NCBI GenBank assembly: GCA_964035015.1
Contig: OZ036013.1
Span: forward strand, 5,734,501-5,798,500
Direction of reading: 5' to 3'
Source: Corallium rubrum
Lineage: Eukaryota > Cnidaria > Anthozoa > Scleralcyonacea > Coralliidae
DNA length: 64,000 bases
Shown: in pieces, positions 54,547-64,000 of the stretch
Layout: each line of letters begins with the position of its first letter
How positions within the stretch are numbered: the stretch's first letter is position 1
Position numbers and translations under genes: made by a program
Notes under the pieces: model-generated
Databases searched by the model: none
The model's input: the letters and a program-made list of their open reading frames with translations, nothing else
Told to the model about the DNA's origin: nothing

Positions 54547-55137
54547 GATGACAGCCTGACATGAAGTAGTCGCCTAATTAATGGTACACACAATGTGAGT
54601 TGATTTGTCCATGTATGACGATATGTCCTCATGATGTATGCCTTGCACGTTATATGGTGTATTCCTATATAAAATGAGTATATTTGAGTATTTTGTTTCG
54701 TATTTTATGTCCTTCAAAACTCTTTCAAACCCCCCTCAAAATGCAGGAAATGCTATTTCAGAGACTCTGTAATTCTAAATTTTCACCAGGGGCAACTGAA
54801 ACTGACCCCCCCCCCCCCCCCCCCGAGAAAATCCAAAATATGATTTTTATAATGTCACACATCACATTAATTTGTTCCCAGAGTCACAGAATAAAGAACT
54901 AACTAGTCGTTATAATTCGGACAATGAGTTTTCGCGTTGCGTTCGCGCTTTATCCCATTAGAGTAACTATTATTTTACAGTTATTTGCTACTCACTTTTC
55001 AACAAAATGTTCGGAAGTGCGTTCCGAAGTTCGCAAGTGCGTTGGGAAGTTCAAAGCTCATTTTAAACTATGTATTTGATTGACTTCTTGTGTCTAAGCC
55101 GGCAATCAATTGCGTAGTTCAACTTCCCAGCGAACTT
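54547..55137. other. Non-coding DNA with a hAT-core fragment
   Basis: Positions 54735-54830 carry AATGCAGGAAATGC, TTTCAGAGACTCTG and a long C run, the shared core of the hAT-like elements. Near 55005-55060 AAGTGCGTT-type motifs recur. No gene. Confidence 0.5.
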
Positions 55138-55500
55138 AATAATAATAATAATAAAATCTTTATTTAAACTGTTGAAGATCCTATCAGCATAAATGCTGGT
55201 ATTAACAGGAGAACAGTGCTTAATTATAGATAATAACTAATCATTAATACAAAGTGAACAAAATTAATAAAAATAACAGTTATAGGAAATTTATAAACTA
55301 CAAATGTGAGTATTGTTGTCAGTTTCTAATAGGTGCATGAAAATACGACGTTTAAAACTAGAGATAGACGTAAGTTCTCTGAATTCCGAAGGCAAAGAGT
55401 TCCAATCCTTACTTCGTAACGAACTTCTGAACATTTTGGTGAAAAGGGACAAGTGAGTTGCAAATGACTGTAGTTGTCTTTGTAAATATGTAATACTGTA
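55138..55500 (-). pseudogene. LINE 3' end with (ATT)n tail
   Basis: On the minus strand it encodes KMFRSSLRSKDWNSLPSEF and LTSISSFKRRIFMHLLE, the usual C-terminus of CR1/L2/RTE-like reverse transcriptases (R...WN-x-LP...S...FK), then a stop, a 3' UTR and an ATT-repeat tail at 55138-55160. The 5' part is missing. Confidence 0.7.
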
Positions 55501-55656
55501 ATTTTAGACAAAATTTTTTATAAAAATGAAAGAATGTGTCTTAAGAAATATGTTTTAAAATGTCAAAAATTTTGCTCAAATATGATGTCAGATCGCGGAA
55601 AATGCCATTTCAGAGACTCAAATTTCAAAAATTTTCTGGGGAGCATTCCACCAACC
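55501..55656. repeat. hAT-core fragment
   Basis: GGAAAATGCCATTTCAGAGA and TTTTCTGGGGAGCATTCC match the cores at 6230, 52613 and 54740. It directly precedes the element at 55657. Confidence 0.55.
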
Positions 55657-56477
55657 CAGGGGCGCCGGAAGCTACTTAAGGCGGCGGGGGCAGCCATAAA
55701 AAGGGCACTTTTTCTCAGCATTAATTTTTGCACGTGGTAAATGTTTGCCAATCTTTCTCTATAGCATAAAATAACCAAAAAGCATAACGGTATAACATAA
55801 TGAATGACAATGTACTGAGAAAGAAAATTCAACGACTGAATTGTACATATTGATGCTACATTCCTATTTACATTTAAGAAAACATGGCAACTTTAATGAA
55901 TCAGAAAACACCCACCAAGTGAAAAAAGTCTGGGCACAACACACCGCTCAACCTCGTTCTTCAGGGCCTTTTTGAAATTGGTAAGGTTGGGAAAAGGTTC
56001 TGACATATCGGCTGTTGGATTCGGCATTTCATTGGTTGATTGCTTATCTTAAACATTCCTCGTGAAACATATTTATGCATAGTTTTGTGCCAGTTATGAC
56101 CAAATAGCTTCAACGGGACCGCCAACGGGACAAATAGGACTGCCATTACAATAAACTTCTCCCACGGGGCTGCCATTACTCAAAGTGATTTTGCATACTA
56201 AATTAATTGCTAATTTATTACACCCAGGGCTTTTTTCCACCCTCCAAATTTCAAATTTCAAAAACGCCCTGAGAACGAGGTTGGACACAGCTAACCCAAG
56301 GCAAAACTAGTTTGCTGCCTCTGCATGGTCTGCAGTAATAAGTTAGCTTATGAGTCATTTAAGGTATTAACACAAAAGTCATTTAATACAACATATAACA
56401 CAAATGGCAATTCCTGTAGAAAACATTCCTCTTACGAGAAAGGGCAATTGGTTGCCCCCGTGGCTCCGGCGCCCCTG
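55657..56477. mobile_element. hAT-like element, 821 bp, with nested Mutator-like MITE
   Basis: The ends CAGGGGCGCCGGA and TCCGGCGCCCCTG are perfect inverses. Flanks CACCAACC and CTCCAACC are a 7 of 8 target duplication. Positions 55950-56283 form a nested TIR element (ACCTCGTTCTTCAGGGC and AAAACGCCCTGAGAACGAGG) with flanks ACACCGCT and ACACAGCT. Confidence 0.75.
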
Positions 56478-56712
56478 CTCCAACCCCCTTAGAAATTGCG
56501 CAATCTTACTGCCCCCTGACTCAAAAAGCCTGCCTACGGCCATGTTTATAACATCTTATAGCAAGGTTGGTCTACTGCCGAAACGTGAAAGCAGCGTATT
56601 TCGATTTGTATAAATATATTTCAACACTACTACAATCACTTCCTACGCAGCACACTACTTTTATAATAAAGTAATACCCTCGTATGTATCAACCTTTTAA
56701 CGTAATGTAAAA
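56478..56712. other. Non-coding DNA before the minisatellite
   Basis: Contains a fragment like the hairpin MITE family (CTACTGCCGAAACGTGAAAG) and ATACCCTCGTATGTA, which recurs just after the minisatellite at 58300. Confidence 0.5.
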
Positions 56713-58310
56713 TGTCAAACTCGGGTGGAGTGGGCGCAATCGGGTGGAGTGGGCAAACTCAGGTGGAGCGGGCAATCTTGGGTGGAATGGGCAATGTCAG
56801 GTGGAGTGGGCAATCTAGGGTGGAGTGGGCAATCTTGGGTTGGAGTGGGCAATCTTGGGTGGAGTAGGCAATCTTGGGTGGAGTAGGCAATCTTGGGTGG
56901 AGTGGGAAAACTCAGGTGGAGTGGGCAGTCTTGGGTGGAGTGGGCAATCTTGGATGGAGTGGACAATCTTGGGTGGAGTGGGCAAACTCAGGTGGAGCGG
57001 GAAATCTTGGGTGGAATGGGCAATGTCAGGTGGAGTGGGCAATCTAGGGTGGAGTGGGCAAACTCAGGTGGAGTGGGCAATCTTGGGTGGAGTGGGCAAT
57101 CTTGGGTAGAGTGGGCAAACTCAGGTGGAGTGAGCAATCTTGGGTGGAGTGGGCAATCTTGGGTGGAATGGGCAATCTTGGGTGGAGTGGACAATCTTGG
57201 GTGGAGTGGACAATCTTGGGTAGAGTGGACAATCTTGGGTGGAGTGGACAATCTTGGGTGGAGTAGGCAATCTTGGGTGGAGTGGGAAAACTCAGGTGGA
57301 GTGGGCAGTCTTGGGTGGAGTGGGCAATCTTGGGTTGAGTGGACAATCTTGGGTGGAGTGGGCAATATTGGGTGGAGTAGGCAATCTTGGGTGGAGTAGG
57401 CAATCTTGGGTTGAGTGGACAATCTTGGGTGGAGTGGGCAATATTGGGTGGAGTAGGCAATCTTGGGTGGAGTGGGAAAACTCAGGTAGAGTGGGCAATC
57501 TCGGGTGGAGTGGGCAATCTTGGGTGGAGTGGGCAATCTTGGGTGGAGTGAGAAAACGCAGGTGGAGTGGGCAATCTCGGGTGGAGTGGGCAATCTTGGG
57601 TGGAGTGGACAATCTTGGGTGGAGTGGGTAATCTTGGGTGGGGTGGACAATCTTGGGTGGAGTGGACAATCTTGGGTGGAGTGGACAATCTTGAGTAGAG
57701 TGGACAATCTTGGGTGGAGTGGACAATCTTGGGTGGAGTGGGTAATCTTGGGTGGGGTGGACAATCTTGGGTGGAGTGGACAATCTTGGGTGGAGTGGGC
57801 AATCTTGGGTGGAGTGGACAATCTTGGGTGGAGTGAGAAAACGCAGGTGGAGTGGGCAATCTCGGGTGGAGTGGGCAATCTTGGGTGGAGTGGACAATCT
57901 TGGGTGGAGTGGGTAATCTTGGGTGGGGTGGACAATCTTGGGTGGAGTGGACAATCTTGGGTGGAGTGGACAATCTTGAGTAGAGTGGACAATCTTGGGT
58001 GGAGTGGACAATCTTGGGTGGAGTAGGCAATCTTGGGTGGAATGTACAATCTTGGGTGGAGTGGACAATCTTGGGTGGAGTTGGCAATCTTGGGTGGAGT
58101 GGGCAATCTTGGGTGGAGTGGACAATCTTGGGTGGAGTGGGCAATCTTGGGTGGAGTGGGCAATCTTGGGTGGAGTGGACAATCTTGAGTGGCGTGGACA
58201 ACCTTGGGTGGAGTGGGCAAGGGGAGTGTCATGTTAGCCATGGACTGCATAAAGTTGCCTTTGGAGTAGGCTAAAGGTTTTGTCCCATTTGAGGCAGCAT
58301 ACCCTCGTAT
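56713..58310. repeat. 19-bp GTGGAGTGGGCAATCTTGG minisatellite, ~80 units, with 3' module
   Basis: About 1.5 kb of imperfect 19-bp units with higher-order variants (AAACTCAGGTGGAG, GACAATCTTGG, GAGAAAACGCAGG); a block of about 230 bp is itself repeated near 57540-57770 and 57830-58010. It ends in the same unique module as the short array at 16093-16260. Because 19 is not a multiple of three, a frame repeats every 57 bp; long WSGQSWVEWAIL or HSTQDCPLHPRLPTPP frames are artefacts. Confidence 0.92.
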
Positions 58311-59789
58311 GTAACAACGTATTGTGGAATAAAGAAACCTACTCGTTTGCTGTCTGCTCTCAAGAAGAAGTTTATTTAAAACCGTAGTGCCTTCGTTCAT
58401 ATTTTTCTAATTTTAAGAATAATCCGAGCTCCAGCAGGATCGTGATGGATAAAGATGAATCATTTTCCACTAGTCCTCTCGCTCGATCCCTATTCTGTGA
58501 CGTCACCACAATAAGTTGTCGAGAGAAAAGAGGACTGTGAACTAGTCTATTAGAAGCCTTCTTTGTGTAGGTATAGGTAGGTGATCACCCGTCTATATGT
58601 GGTGCATAAATTTCACATATCATTTCACAACAAAATGTTTTCTATTTCTTAAATATTACATTAACATAGTCTTTCTTTGGGCGATTTCCTAATTCTCGCT
58701 ACCTCTGAACATGCGAGGTGAAATCCAGTCCTCTTTCAATGGCTAACGCTCTTATAGGAGGTCTGGCCTCCTCTATAAACATCTATAATTCTATTTTGTT
58801 TATTTTGTTTATAACTCTATAAACACCTCCCCTAGCTCATTCTCGTCTCGCCCTTTTGTCATCCGTCACTGGTGACGGATCACTTCGATTCGTTGTGAAC
58901 CTGAGGGGTTTTGACCAAAATTACCCCCCTTGGGCTTAAAATGATCCTGAAAGATCCCTTTTAAAATGAAACCTTTATAATGATATGCCATGAAGTACTA
59001 CACAAGCTCTGAGCGAGCGTGGCGAAACAACAAGAAAATGGCTTTTTTTGGTCAATATATATCAGCGAAACCAACCACATTTTTTGCTGTAACAACTCCT
59101 AAAGTAAGTATAAGCATTTGTTTGATGTAATTATTTCGTAGATTAGCAATAATTTGGTAAAATTTGACTAAAACGAACTCGGCCGATCGGCCATTTTTCG
59201 AGCAAAATTTGCCTAGACTTGTGGGCGTTGTAATGGCAAACAGGAGTAAATATCATGCAAAATAACAAATCTGAATAGCTGACTTAAAAACGATCTTAAT
59301 GATGCATTATGGTCGTATGTTCTTGTATAATTCTGTTTTAATTTGTAAATTTCCAAAATAAGTGATGATCCCGCTCGAGCGCACCATGGGGGGTCGCTCA
59401 ATGGAAAATACTAAAAAATCAATATAATATTCGCGTTTTATAATATTGCTTTAATTTTTTCAATTTGAATTTGTGAAATGGTGCTTTTCATTTTACTTCC
59501 CCAAAGTTTGGTGCTAAAGTCATTTATTGTTTAAATATTTAACATTTTGTTATGGATTGTAATAATATTTTTAATAATAATTAGCATAAATTAGCATAAT
59601 TTGCAAAATGGGTTGTCTGACAAGACTCAAAAACCCAAAATTTGAATGGTAGAGGTAAAAACGATTCAAATGATATATTGTGGTATTATTTTTGTGTTAT
59701 TATGCCATGCTAATTCACAAATTTGCTGAGACCACCTGCTGTGAGTGGTTTTCGCGCCAGACAAGAATGAGTGGTGCGTATGCAAAGAA
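58311..59789. other. Non-coding DNA, nothing recognized
   Basis: AT-rich with no significant frame. CTCTATAAACA/TTTGTTTATA repeats occur near 58770-58830, and TTAGCATAA is repeated near 59580. Confidence 0.4.
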
Positions 59790-60280
59790 ATTTCACCCCA
59801 GTTTTTTTATGACTGCATATGAAAAAAAACTTCAATTGACAACGTAACATCTTTCGTAGAATTTCGTTTCCTTGCTTCATTCTCGAGATATTCAGGTTTG
59901 TTTGATATGCAAATGTCATACTTATGACATCACACTGTATAATGACTTTTTAGTAAAGTATGATTTTCTTTGAGAGTGCTTATCGAAAGTACTTAATAAA
60001 AATTTGCACTTGCATGTATGAACGTAGCCATGACTGGTCACTAAACGTGTGTAGCTGTGTGTAAAATTTCTGAGCACCCCAAAATTGATGCTCTTTCAAA
60101 AAGTCATTATGCAATGTGATGTCATAAGTATGACATTTGCATATCAAACAAACCTAAATATCTCAAGAATGAAGCAAGGAAACGAAATTCCACGAAAGAT
60201 GTTACTTTATCATTTTAAGTGTTCTGTCAAATGCAATCATAAAAATCTGGAGTGAAATTTCGTTACATTGGCACTTTAAA
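59790..60280. repeat. MITE family A, long copy at the 3' end of the fibrinogen-domain gene
   Basis: TIRs of about 120 bp: ACATCTTTCGTAGAATTTCG to GATATGCAAATGTCATACTT and the inverse at 60120-60240. It ends at CACTTTAAAATGAC, about 15 bp beyond the stop codon of the gene, so it probably forms the 3' UTR or lies next to it. Confidence 0.75.
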
Positions 60281-60295
60281 ATGACAGAGAATGAA

Positions 60296-60561
60296 CTAGT
60301 TACGCCGTTGGAGTTTCATCTCGGACTTCTTTAAAGAAACCTTGTCTCCCCTCCAATTCTCCCAGACAACTCCATCTACTTTTGTACCATCTCCACCGTT
60401 ATGATAGTATAAACCATTCAAGCTGGAGTCATAGCAAGACGCGTACCACCAGGCACCCTTGGCGGCTTGAGCACAATTTCCAGTATATTCGTCATTATCC
60501 CTATCTTTTGTGCTGAACTTCATCCCGTCATGAACCGTAGCTAGTGAGTCAATGGCATTAC
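60296..60561 (-). CDS. Fibrinogen-related domain protein, last exon (C-terminal half of domain)
   Basis: After an acceptor (TTCTTTAATGCAG on the minus strand) the exon reads NAIDSLATVHDGMKFSTKDR, DNDEYTGNCAQAAKGAWWYA and SCYDSSLNGLYYHNGGDG, then VDGVVWENWRGDKVSLKKSE and MKLQRRN before TAG. These are the conserved parts of a fibrinogen C-terminal domain: HDGMKFSTKDRDND calcium site, the C...GAWWY..C disulfide pair, LNG and the W-x-x-WRG end. The codon split (G|GT) matches the donor at 63091-63096. Animal proteins with this domain include ficolins, tenascins and FREPs, mostly secreted lectins or matrix proteins; which class this is cannot be told from this domain alone. The frame read upstream of 60561 is intron. 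Confidence 0.88.
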
Positions 60562-60667
60562 CTGCATTAAAGAAAATAAGCACAAACTGATCGTATGTCC
60601 CAAAATTTGATACGGGCTCAAACCATAGATACCGTGGAATTCCGAAAGTAACGGCCCCCGAAAGTAA

Positions 60668-61288
60668 AGCCCCGGTCAAACGAGGATGAGAGTCGATGAG
60701 AGTTGCAACTCTCGGTCGCGTTTGACCAACTCTCATCGACTCTCATGCACTCTTATCAACTCTCATCAACTTTGAGCTGGTTCAAATTTTAATGAGAGTT
60801 GATGAGCGTTTTTGCTCGTTTGACCGGTCATGAGAGTTGGCATATGAGAGTTGATGAGAGTTTAGCGGCTAGCGGTTTGCACTTTGTAAAAACAGGCTCA
60901 ACAAAAATGGCGAAGGAACGGAACGATCCTGAATGTATTTCTGAGACTCTGGAAAAACCAGAAGCAAACAATGCCCAAATTATTGCCTCTGATAAAAAGA
61001 AGAAAAAGAAAAGGAGAAGATGTTACATATCCTCTGCAAGTGAGAGTTCGAGTAGCGATACGGACAGTCAACAATTTGACAAGCGACAAAAAGCGAAGAA
61101 CAAGAACTACTGAAGAAGAAAAAGATTTACTGCTACGCGCGGTAAATCCTACAACTCTCGTCAACTCTCATGATCAACTCTCATCAACTCTCATCCTCGT
61201 TTGACCGGGGCATGAGAGTTGAGAAAACACTCAGACAAACTCTCGCTTGCCAACTCTCATCAACTCTCATCCTCGTTTGACTGGGGCT
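60668..61288. mobile_element. PIF/Harbinger-like element, 621 bp, TSD TAA
   Basis: The ends AGCCCCGGTCAAACGAGGAT and the near inverse CCTCGTTTGACTGGGGCT are flanked by TAA (60665-60667 and 61289-61291). Both terminal regions are arrays of ATGAGAGTTGA or its complement. It lies in the intron of the fibrinogen-domain gene. Confidence 0.75.
60907..61113 (+). CDS. Small basic, serine-rich ORF of the Harbinger-like element
   Basis: A 68-residue frame begins at ATG as MAKERNDPECISE. It has a nuclear-localization-like KKKKKKRRR run followed by SSASESSSSDTDS and a basic end. No known domain is visible. It may be the N-terminus of a truncated transposon-encoded DNA-binding protein or a captured host fragment. 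Confidence 0.3.
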   Translation: MAKERNDPECISETLEKPEANNAQIIASDKKKKKKRRRCYISSASESSSSDTDSQQFDKRQKAKNKNY

Positions 61289-63096
61289 TAACGTTGAATT
61301 TGTGACACTTCTAAAATTTCCCGAAAGTAGCGGCCCCCTGAAAGTAGCGGCCCTTCGAATGCGGCGCATTTTTTTAATGTTTCAAATACATGTTTATCCA
61401 ACAAAAAAGTAATGTTCGTATTAAATCTTTAAAATTAATCGTGTAGCATCTCAGGCCTGTGATTGTGGATTCATTTGTGAATTTGAAATACACCCCACCC
61501 ACCCCACCTTCCAATGAAAATAAGCACTCCTGATATAACTCCTCAGGATAATTACAGAATTTATGATTACACATTTCATATTAAACTCTGGTTGTAAAAA
61601 GACATTGTTTTTAGCCATTTAGAAGGTTTCCAAACAATTACTTTTATGTTTTGCAATGGCAGGATTAAAAGTTAACAGCTCAAAAACTACATTTATAATA
61701 GGAGATACAAACAACAGACAACCTATAAATTTCAGTCTGTATAATACAGGACAAAAGAAAATGGACAAACAAAGCCTATGAGTATTTATGATAACTGCTT
61801 GCAATTAAGTCAATGAAAAACATCACGTCCACAGTAGCAAAGGGAAAGCACGAAAACGTGAAGCTGTATACCTACTGCTTAATGGGTAAAGCAAAAACTT
61901 GAAAACAACATATTAAAGGACAAAAGTATAAAATTTTATAAGATAGTTGCTAGATTATAAAGTTTACAGTAACTTACGAGTGTCTAAAAGGGTTTATATT
62001 TAAAACTCTTGCCGTTCTTGGCGTTTACAAAATATATTTAGAATGAATAAATGCTGATTACAATCAGCAAAATAAATAAAAACAAATTCCCTACCGTCAA
62101 CTTTAACATTATTTTGAGACCACTGAGTGACCTGTGACCACAAACACTACAATTGAGATCGAGTTTTTGTTTACCATACGTTTGGTTTCTTCAGGTTTTC
62201 TGTTTTCTCTTCAAGATATATTAAACCGGCTGTTTGTATCCTTCTTTTATTCGTTGTTCTGCTTCTTTCCGTTTAAAACGAAACCATTTGAAACTATTTT
62301 GTTTCGCGAAATATGGAAAAAAGTATAAGTTTGCCTCAAAGCTAGTCACCAGTGCCCAATTATTCTTACCGCGTGACACCCTACGACGTATATATATAAA
62401 CCATTTCCAGATTTTGTCTCCCTTGCTTTTTCTACACGCGTGTAAAGTGGACTCCACGCATGTCGAGATTAGCACCCTCACTCGGGCTCCGGGCCTTCGG
62501 CCCTACGCCCGGGCTCGGGGATTCATAGTTTTCGCCTCTAGTTTTCGCTTTAAATGATCGGGTTTTTAACGAAAACCAGCTAAATTTTTGTAACATGTAT
62601 CTGTCGCTATGGGAGAACGTAGAAGTGGCTGTATGAAAACCAAGTGGGTCCCACGTGAAATGGACACCGCTAATTTATTCCGACTTCACAGCGAGCACCG
62701 GATGCTCTATCCAGTATAATGAGTCTATTATTTGAGATCAGTGGTCCTGAGTCTCAAAGACGAAAACTGACTTAGCAATTAAAATGTTTAATTATACATA
62801 GTGCAAATATATCCGCAATCAATTACTCTAAATTACATTTCACCATGCAAAACTTCAAATCTTTAATATATTATCTTGTTTTTTATTTTGGCGTTTGTAC
62901 AACTTCGTCAGCTGTGGAAATTGAAAACGAAGTCGCTGCGAAATGTCGCGGGGAAAAAAATCGCTTCGCGCGAAAAAAGTCGCCTAGGGGAATACGGGCT
63001 TAATGCTTCGGTTCTCGATTGGTAATTAACTCTTACTTTTTTGTGTGTGTTACCCGGTAAAGACGCGGGGAAAAACGAGGCCGAAGACTTCCTTAC

Positions 63097-63477
63097 CTGA
63101 ATACTTTCCAACTCTCAACTGGTATAGATCCGTTTCACTCGCTACGTCAAATGTGTCGTACTTAGCGTAACGTGTCTCGTTTTCAAAATCTTCCAGATCA
63201 ATTCTCAAAACATTTTGACCACTCTCTGTCAAACGATTTATCTTGTCCAATCCAAGCCAGAACTCTCCACTGAGATTACCAAATCCATTTTCGTAGTCAG
63301 TCCAATTTCGATAAAAATACACACTTCCGTCCATTCGTCTTTGAAAAACAGTCCAACCTCCTCCATCAGTTGTCATGTCACAGCTAACATTAAAAGCTCC
63401 TGCACCATCTGGATCAATTATATAGACGCCATCTGATGTCACTCCGTTGTTGTACAAAGCAGCACAACTTTTTACTA
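63097..63477 (-). CDS. Fibrinogen-related domain protein, penultimate exon (N-terminal half of domain)
   Basis: The exon starts after an acceptor (TTTCTGCTATACATAG on the minus strand) and reads KSCAALYNNGVTSDGVYII, FNVSCDMTTDGGGWTVFQRR and MDGSVYFYRNWTDYENGFGN, then LSGEFWLGLDKINRLT and on to YQLRVGKYSG. This is the start of a fibrinogen C-terminal domain: the first cysteine pair, GGGWTVFQRR, and FWLGLDKI. Donor G|GTAAGG follows. An in-frame TTG upstream gives a pseudo-start; there is no ATG, so this is an internal exon. Exons for a signal peptide or other domains should lie beyond 63.5 kb and were not found. Confidence 0.88.
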
Positions 63478-63700
63478 CTATGTATAGCAGAAACAAAATA
63501 AATGATTAAATAAATTTTAAAGTGCCAAACGAAAATTAAGTCTGTCTTATTTGAAAGAACACTGGTTATAATGTAGAGTAACATATTTTGAAGTTTTTCG
63601 TTTCCTTGCCTCGTTCAGAGAGATATCTTGAGAATTGAAAATAATTATTAATACTATTTATGCTTATAGAAGTGAAGTAACATTACGTAACGTTACGTGT
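63478..63700. repeat. MITE family A fragment upstream of the fibrinogen-domain exon
   Basis: CGAAAATTAAGTCTGTCTTA and GTTTTTCGTTTCCTTGCC match one arm of the family. Confidence 0.6.
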
Positions 63701-63878
63701 TGCAGGATTTAAGGCCAAAACGCGAGCGCTTACTGGTTTAGATTTTTGCAGGATTTAGGCCGACTTAGCCATTGTGATTGGCCAATACTAGGCGAATTGT
63801 TGAATCTGATTGGTGGATAGTTTTGCCGGAAGTAATGCTTAACCGCAAGTCGGCAACGTCTCGCGGTTCTGTTCGATC

Positions 63879-63922
63879 ATGGCTTCTACAATCTTGTTAC
63901 AGATCGTGTCATTATCCATCAG
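63879..63922 (+). CDS. Possible first exon of a plus-strand gene
   Basis: ATG in fair context (ATCATGG) opens MASTILLQIVSLSI, a hydrophobic start that could be a signal peptide, followed by a donor-like CAG|GTATAAG at 63922-63923. The next exon would be outside the window. The evidence is weak; unspliced, the frame stops after about 25 codons. Confidence 0.2.
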
Positions 63923-64000
63923 GTATAAGCATTCTTCACACATGTGGCTAGCTTGATGAAATTTTAATCTGATAATTGCACTGGGCAGAAATTGAACTTG

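Larger units (their letters stand above)
60562..63096 (-). other. Intron of the fibrinogen-domain gene
   Basis: Donor GTAAGG (complement of 63091-63096) and acceptor at 60562-60563 give a 2.5-kb phase-1 intron. It contains a Harbinger-like element at 60668-61288; 61289-63096 holds CGAAAGTAGCGGCCCC short repeats near 61320, a GGGCCTTCGGCCC hairpin near 62490 and no other recognizable feature. Confidence 0.8.

Noticed and set aside
56713..58400. A 470-residue HSTQDCPLHPRLPTPP protein and its opposite-strand counterparts
   Set aside because: A 19-bp tandem repeat keeps several frames open on both strands; this is repeat, not coding sequence.

Overview
The window is eukaryotic and looks like an animal, most likely a cnidarian such as a coral or sea anemone. 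The clues are AT-rich DNA, spliced exons with normal GT/AG sites, a fibrinogen-related domain, and dense, nested BEL/Pao, Penelope-like, CR1/L2-like, hAT-like, Harbinger-like and Mutator-like repeats. The phylum is inferred from this mix; no marker gene proves it.

The main host content is a pair of very similar large exons on the minus strand, at 847-4313 and 35618-39090. Each encodes, in one open frame, a TPT/SLC35-type membrane transporter, one more membrane segment, a degenerate glycosyltransferase-like region, a polysaccharide pyruvyl transferase domain and a C-terminal DXD-type sugar transferase. I read this as a possible one-polypeptide Golgi pyruvylation machine: a PEP or sugar-nucleotide importer fused to the enzymes that use the substrate. 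In both copies the coding exon begins at a splice acceptor and the true start codon lies in an upstream exon I could not find. A second host gene on the minus strand has its fibrinogen C-terminal domain split over two exons (63097-63477 and 60296-60561).

Layout: 1-846, MITE family A; 847-4313, fusion exon A; 4.3-13.0 kb, intron or intergenic DNA packed with TIR elements; 13.0-19.1 kb, nested inverted-repeat elements, TA microsatellites and a SINE; 19.9-21.0 kb, a 206-bp satellite; 22.6-35.4 kb, MITE A copies, a tRNA-derived SINE and a young BEL/Pao element (23733-34962). The pol gene of that element is split by a 6.3-kb near-perfect palindrome (25240-31573) with a 6-bp target duplication. Then follow fusion exon B (35618-39090), LINE fragments (39.1-41.4 kb), a head-to-head Penelope-like pair inside a TA microsatellite (42.7-47.0 kb), a decayed Penelope relic with a hammerhead-ribozyme-like motif (48.8-49.85 kb), Mutator-like and hAT-like MITEs (50-56.5 kb), an 80-copy 19-bp minisatellite (56.7-58.2 kb) and the fibrinogen-domain gene (60.3-63.5 kb).

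Some landmarks right of exon A recur in the same order right of exon B. This suggests one large segmental duplication later reshaped by transposons, but several of those landmarks are themselves repeats. No rRNA, true tRNA gene or CRISPR array is visible.
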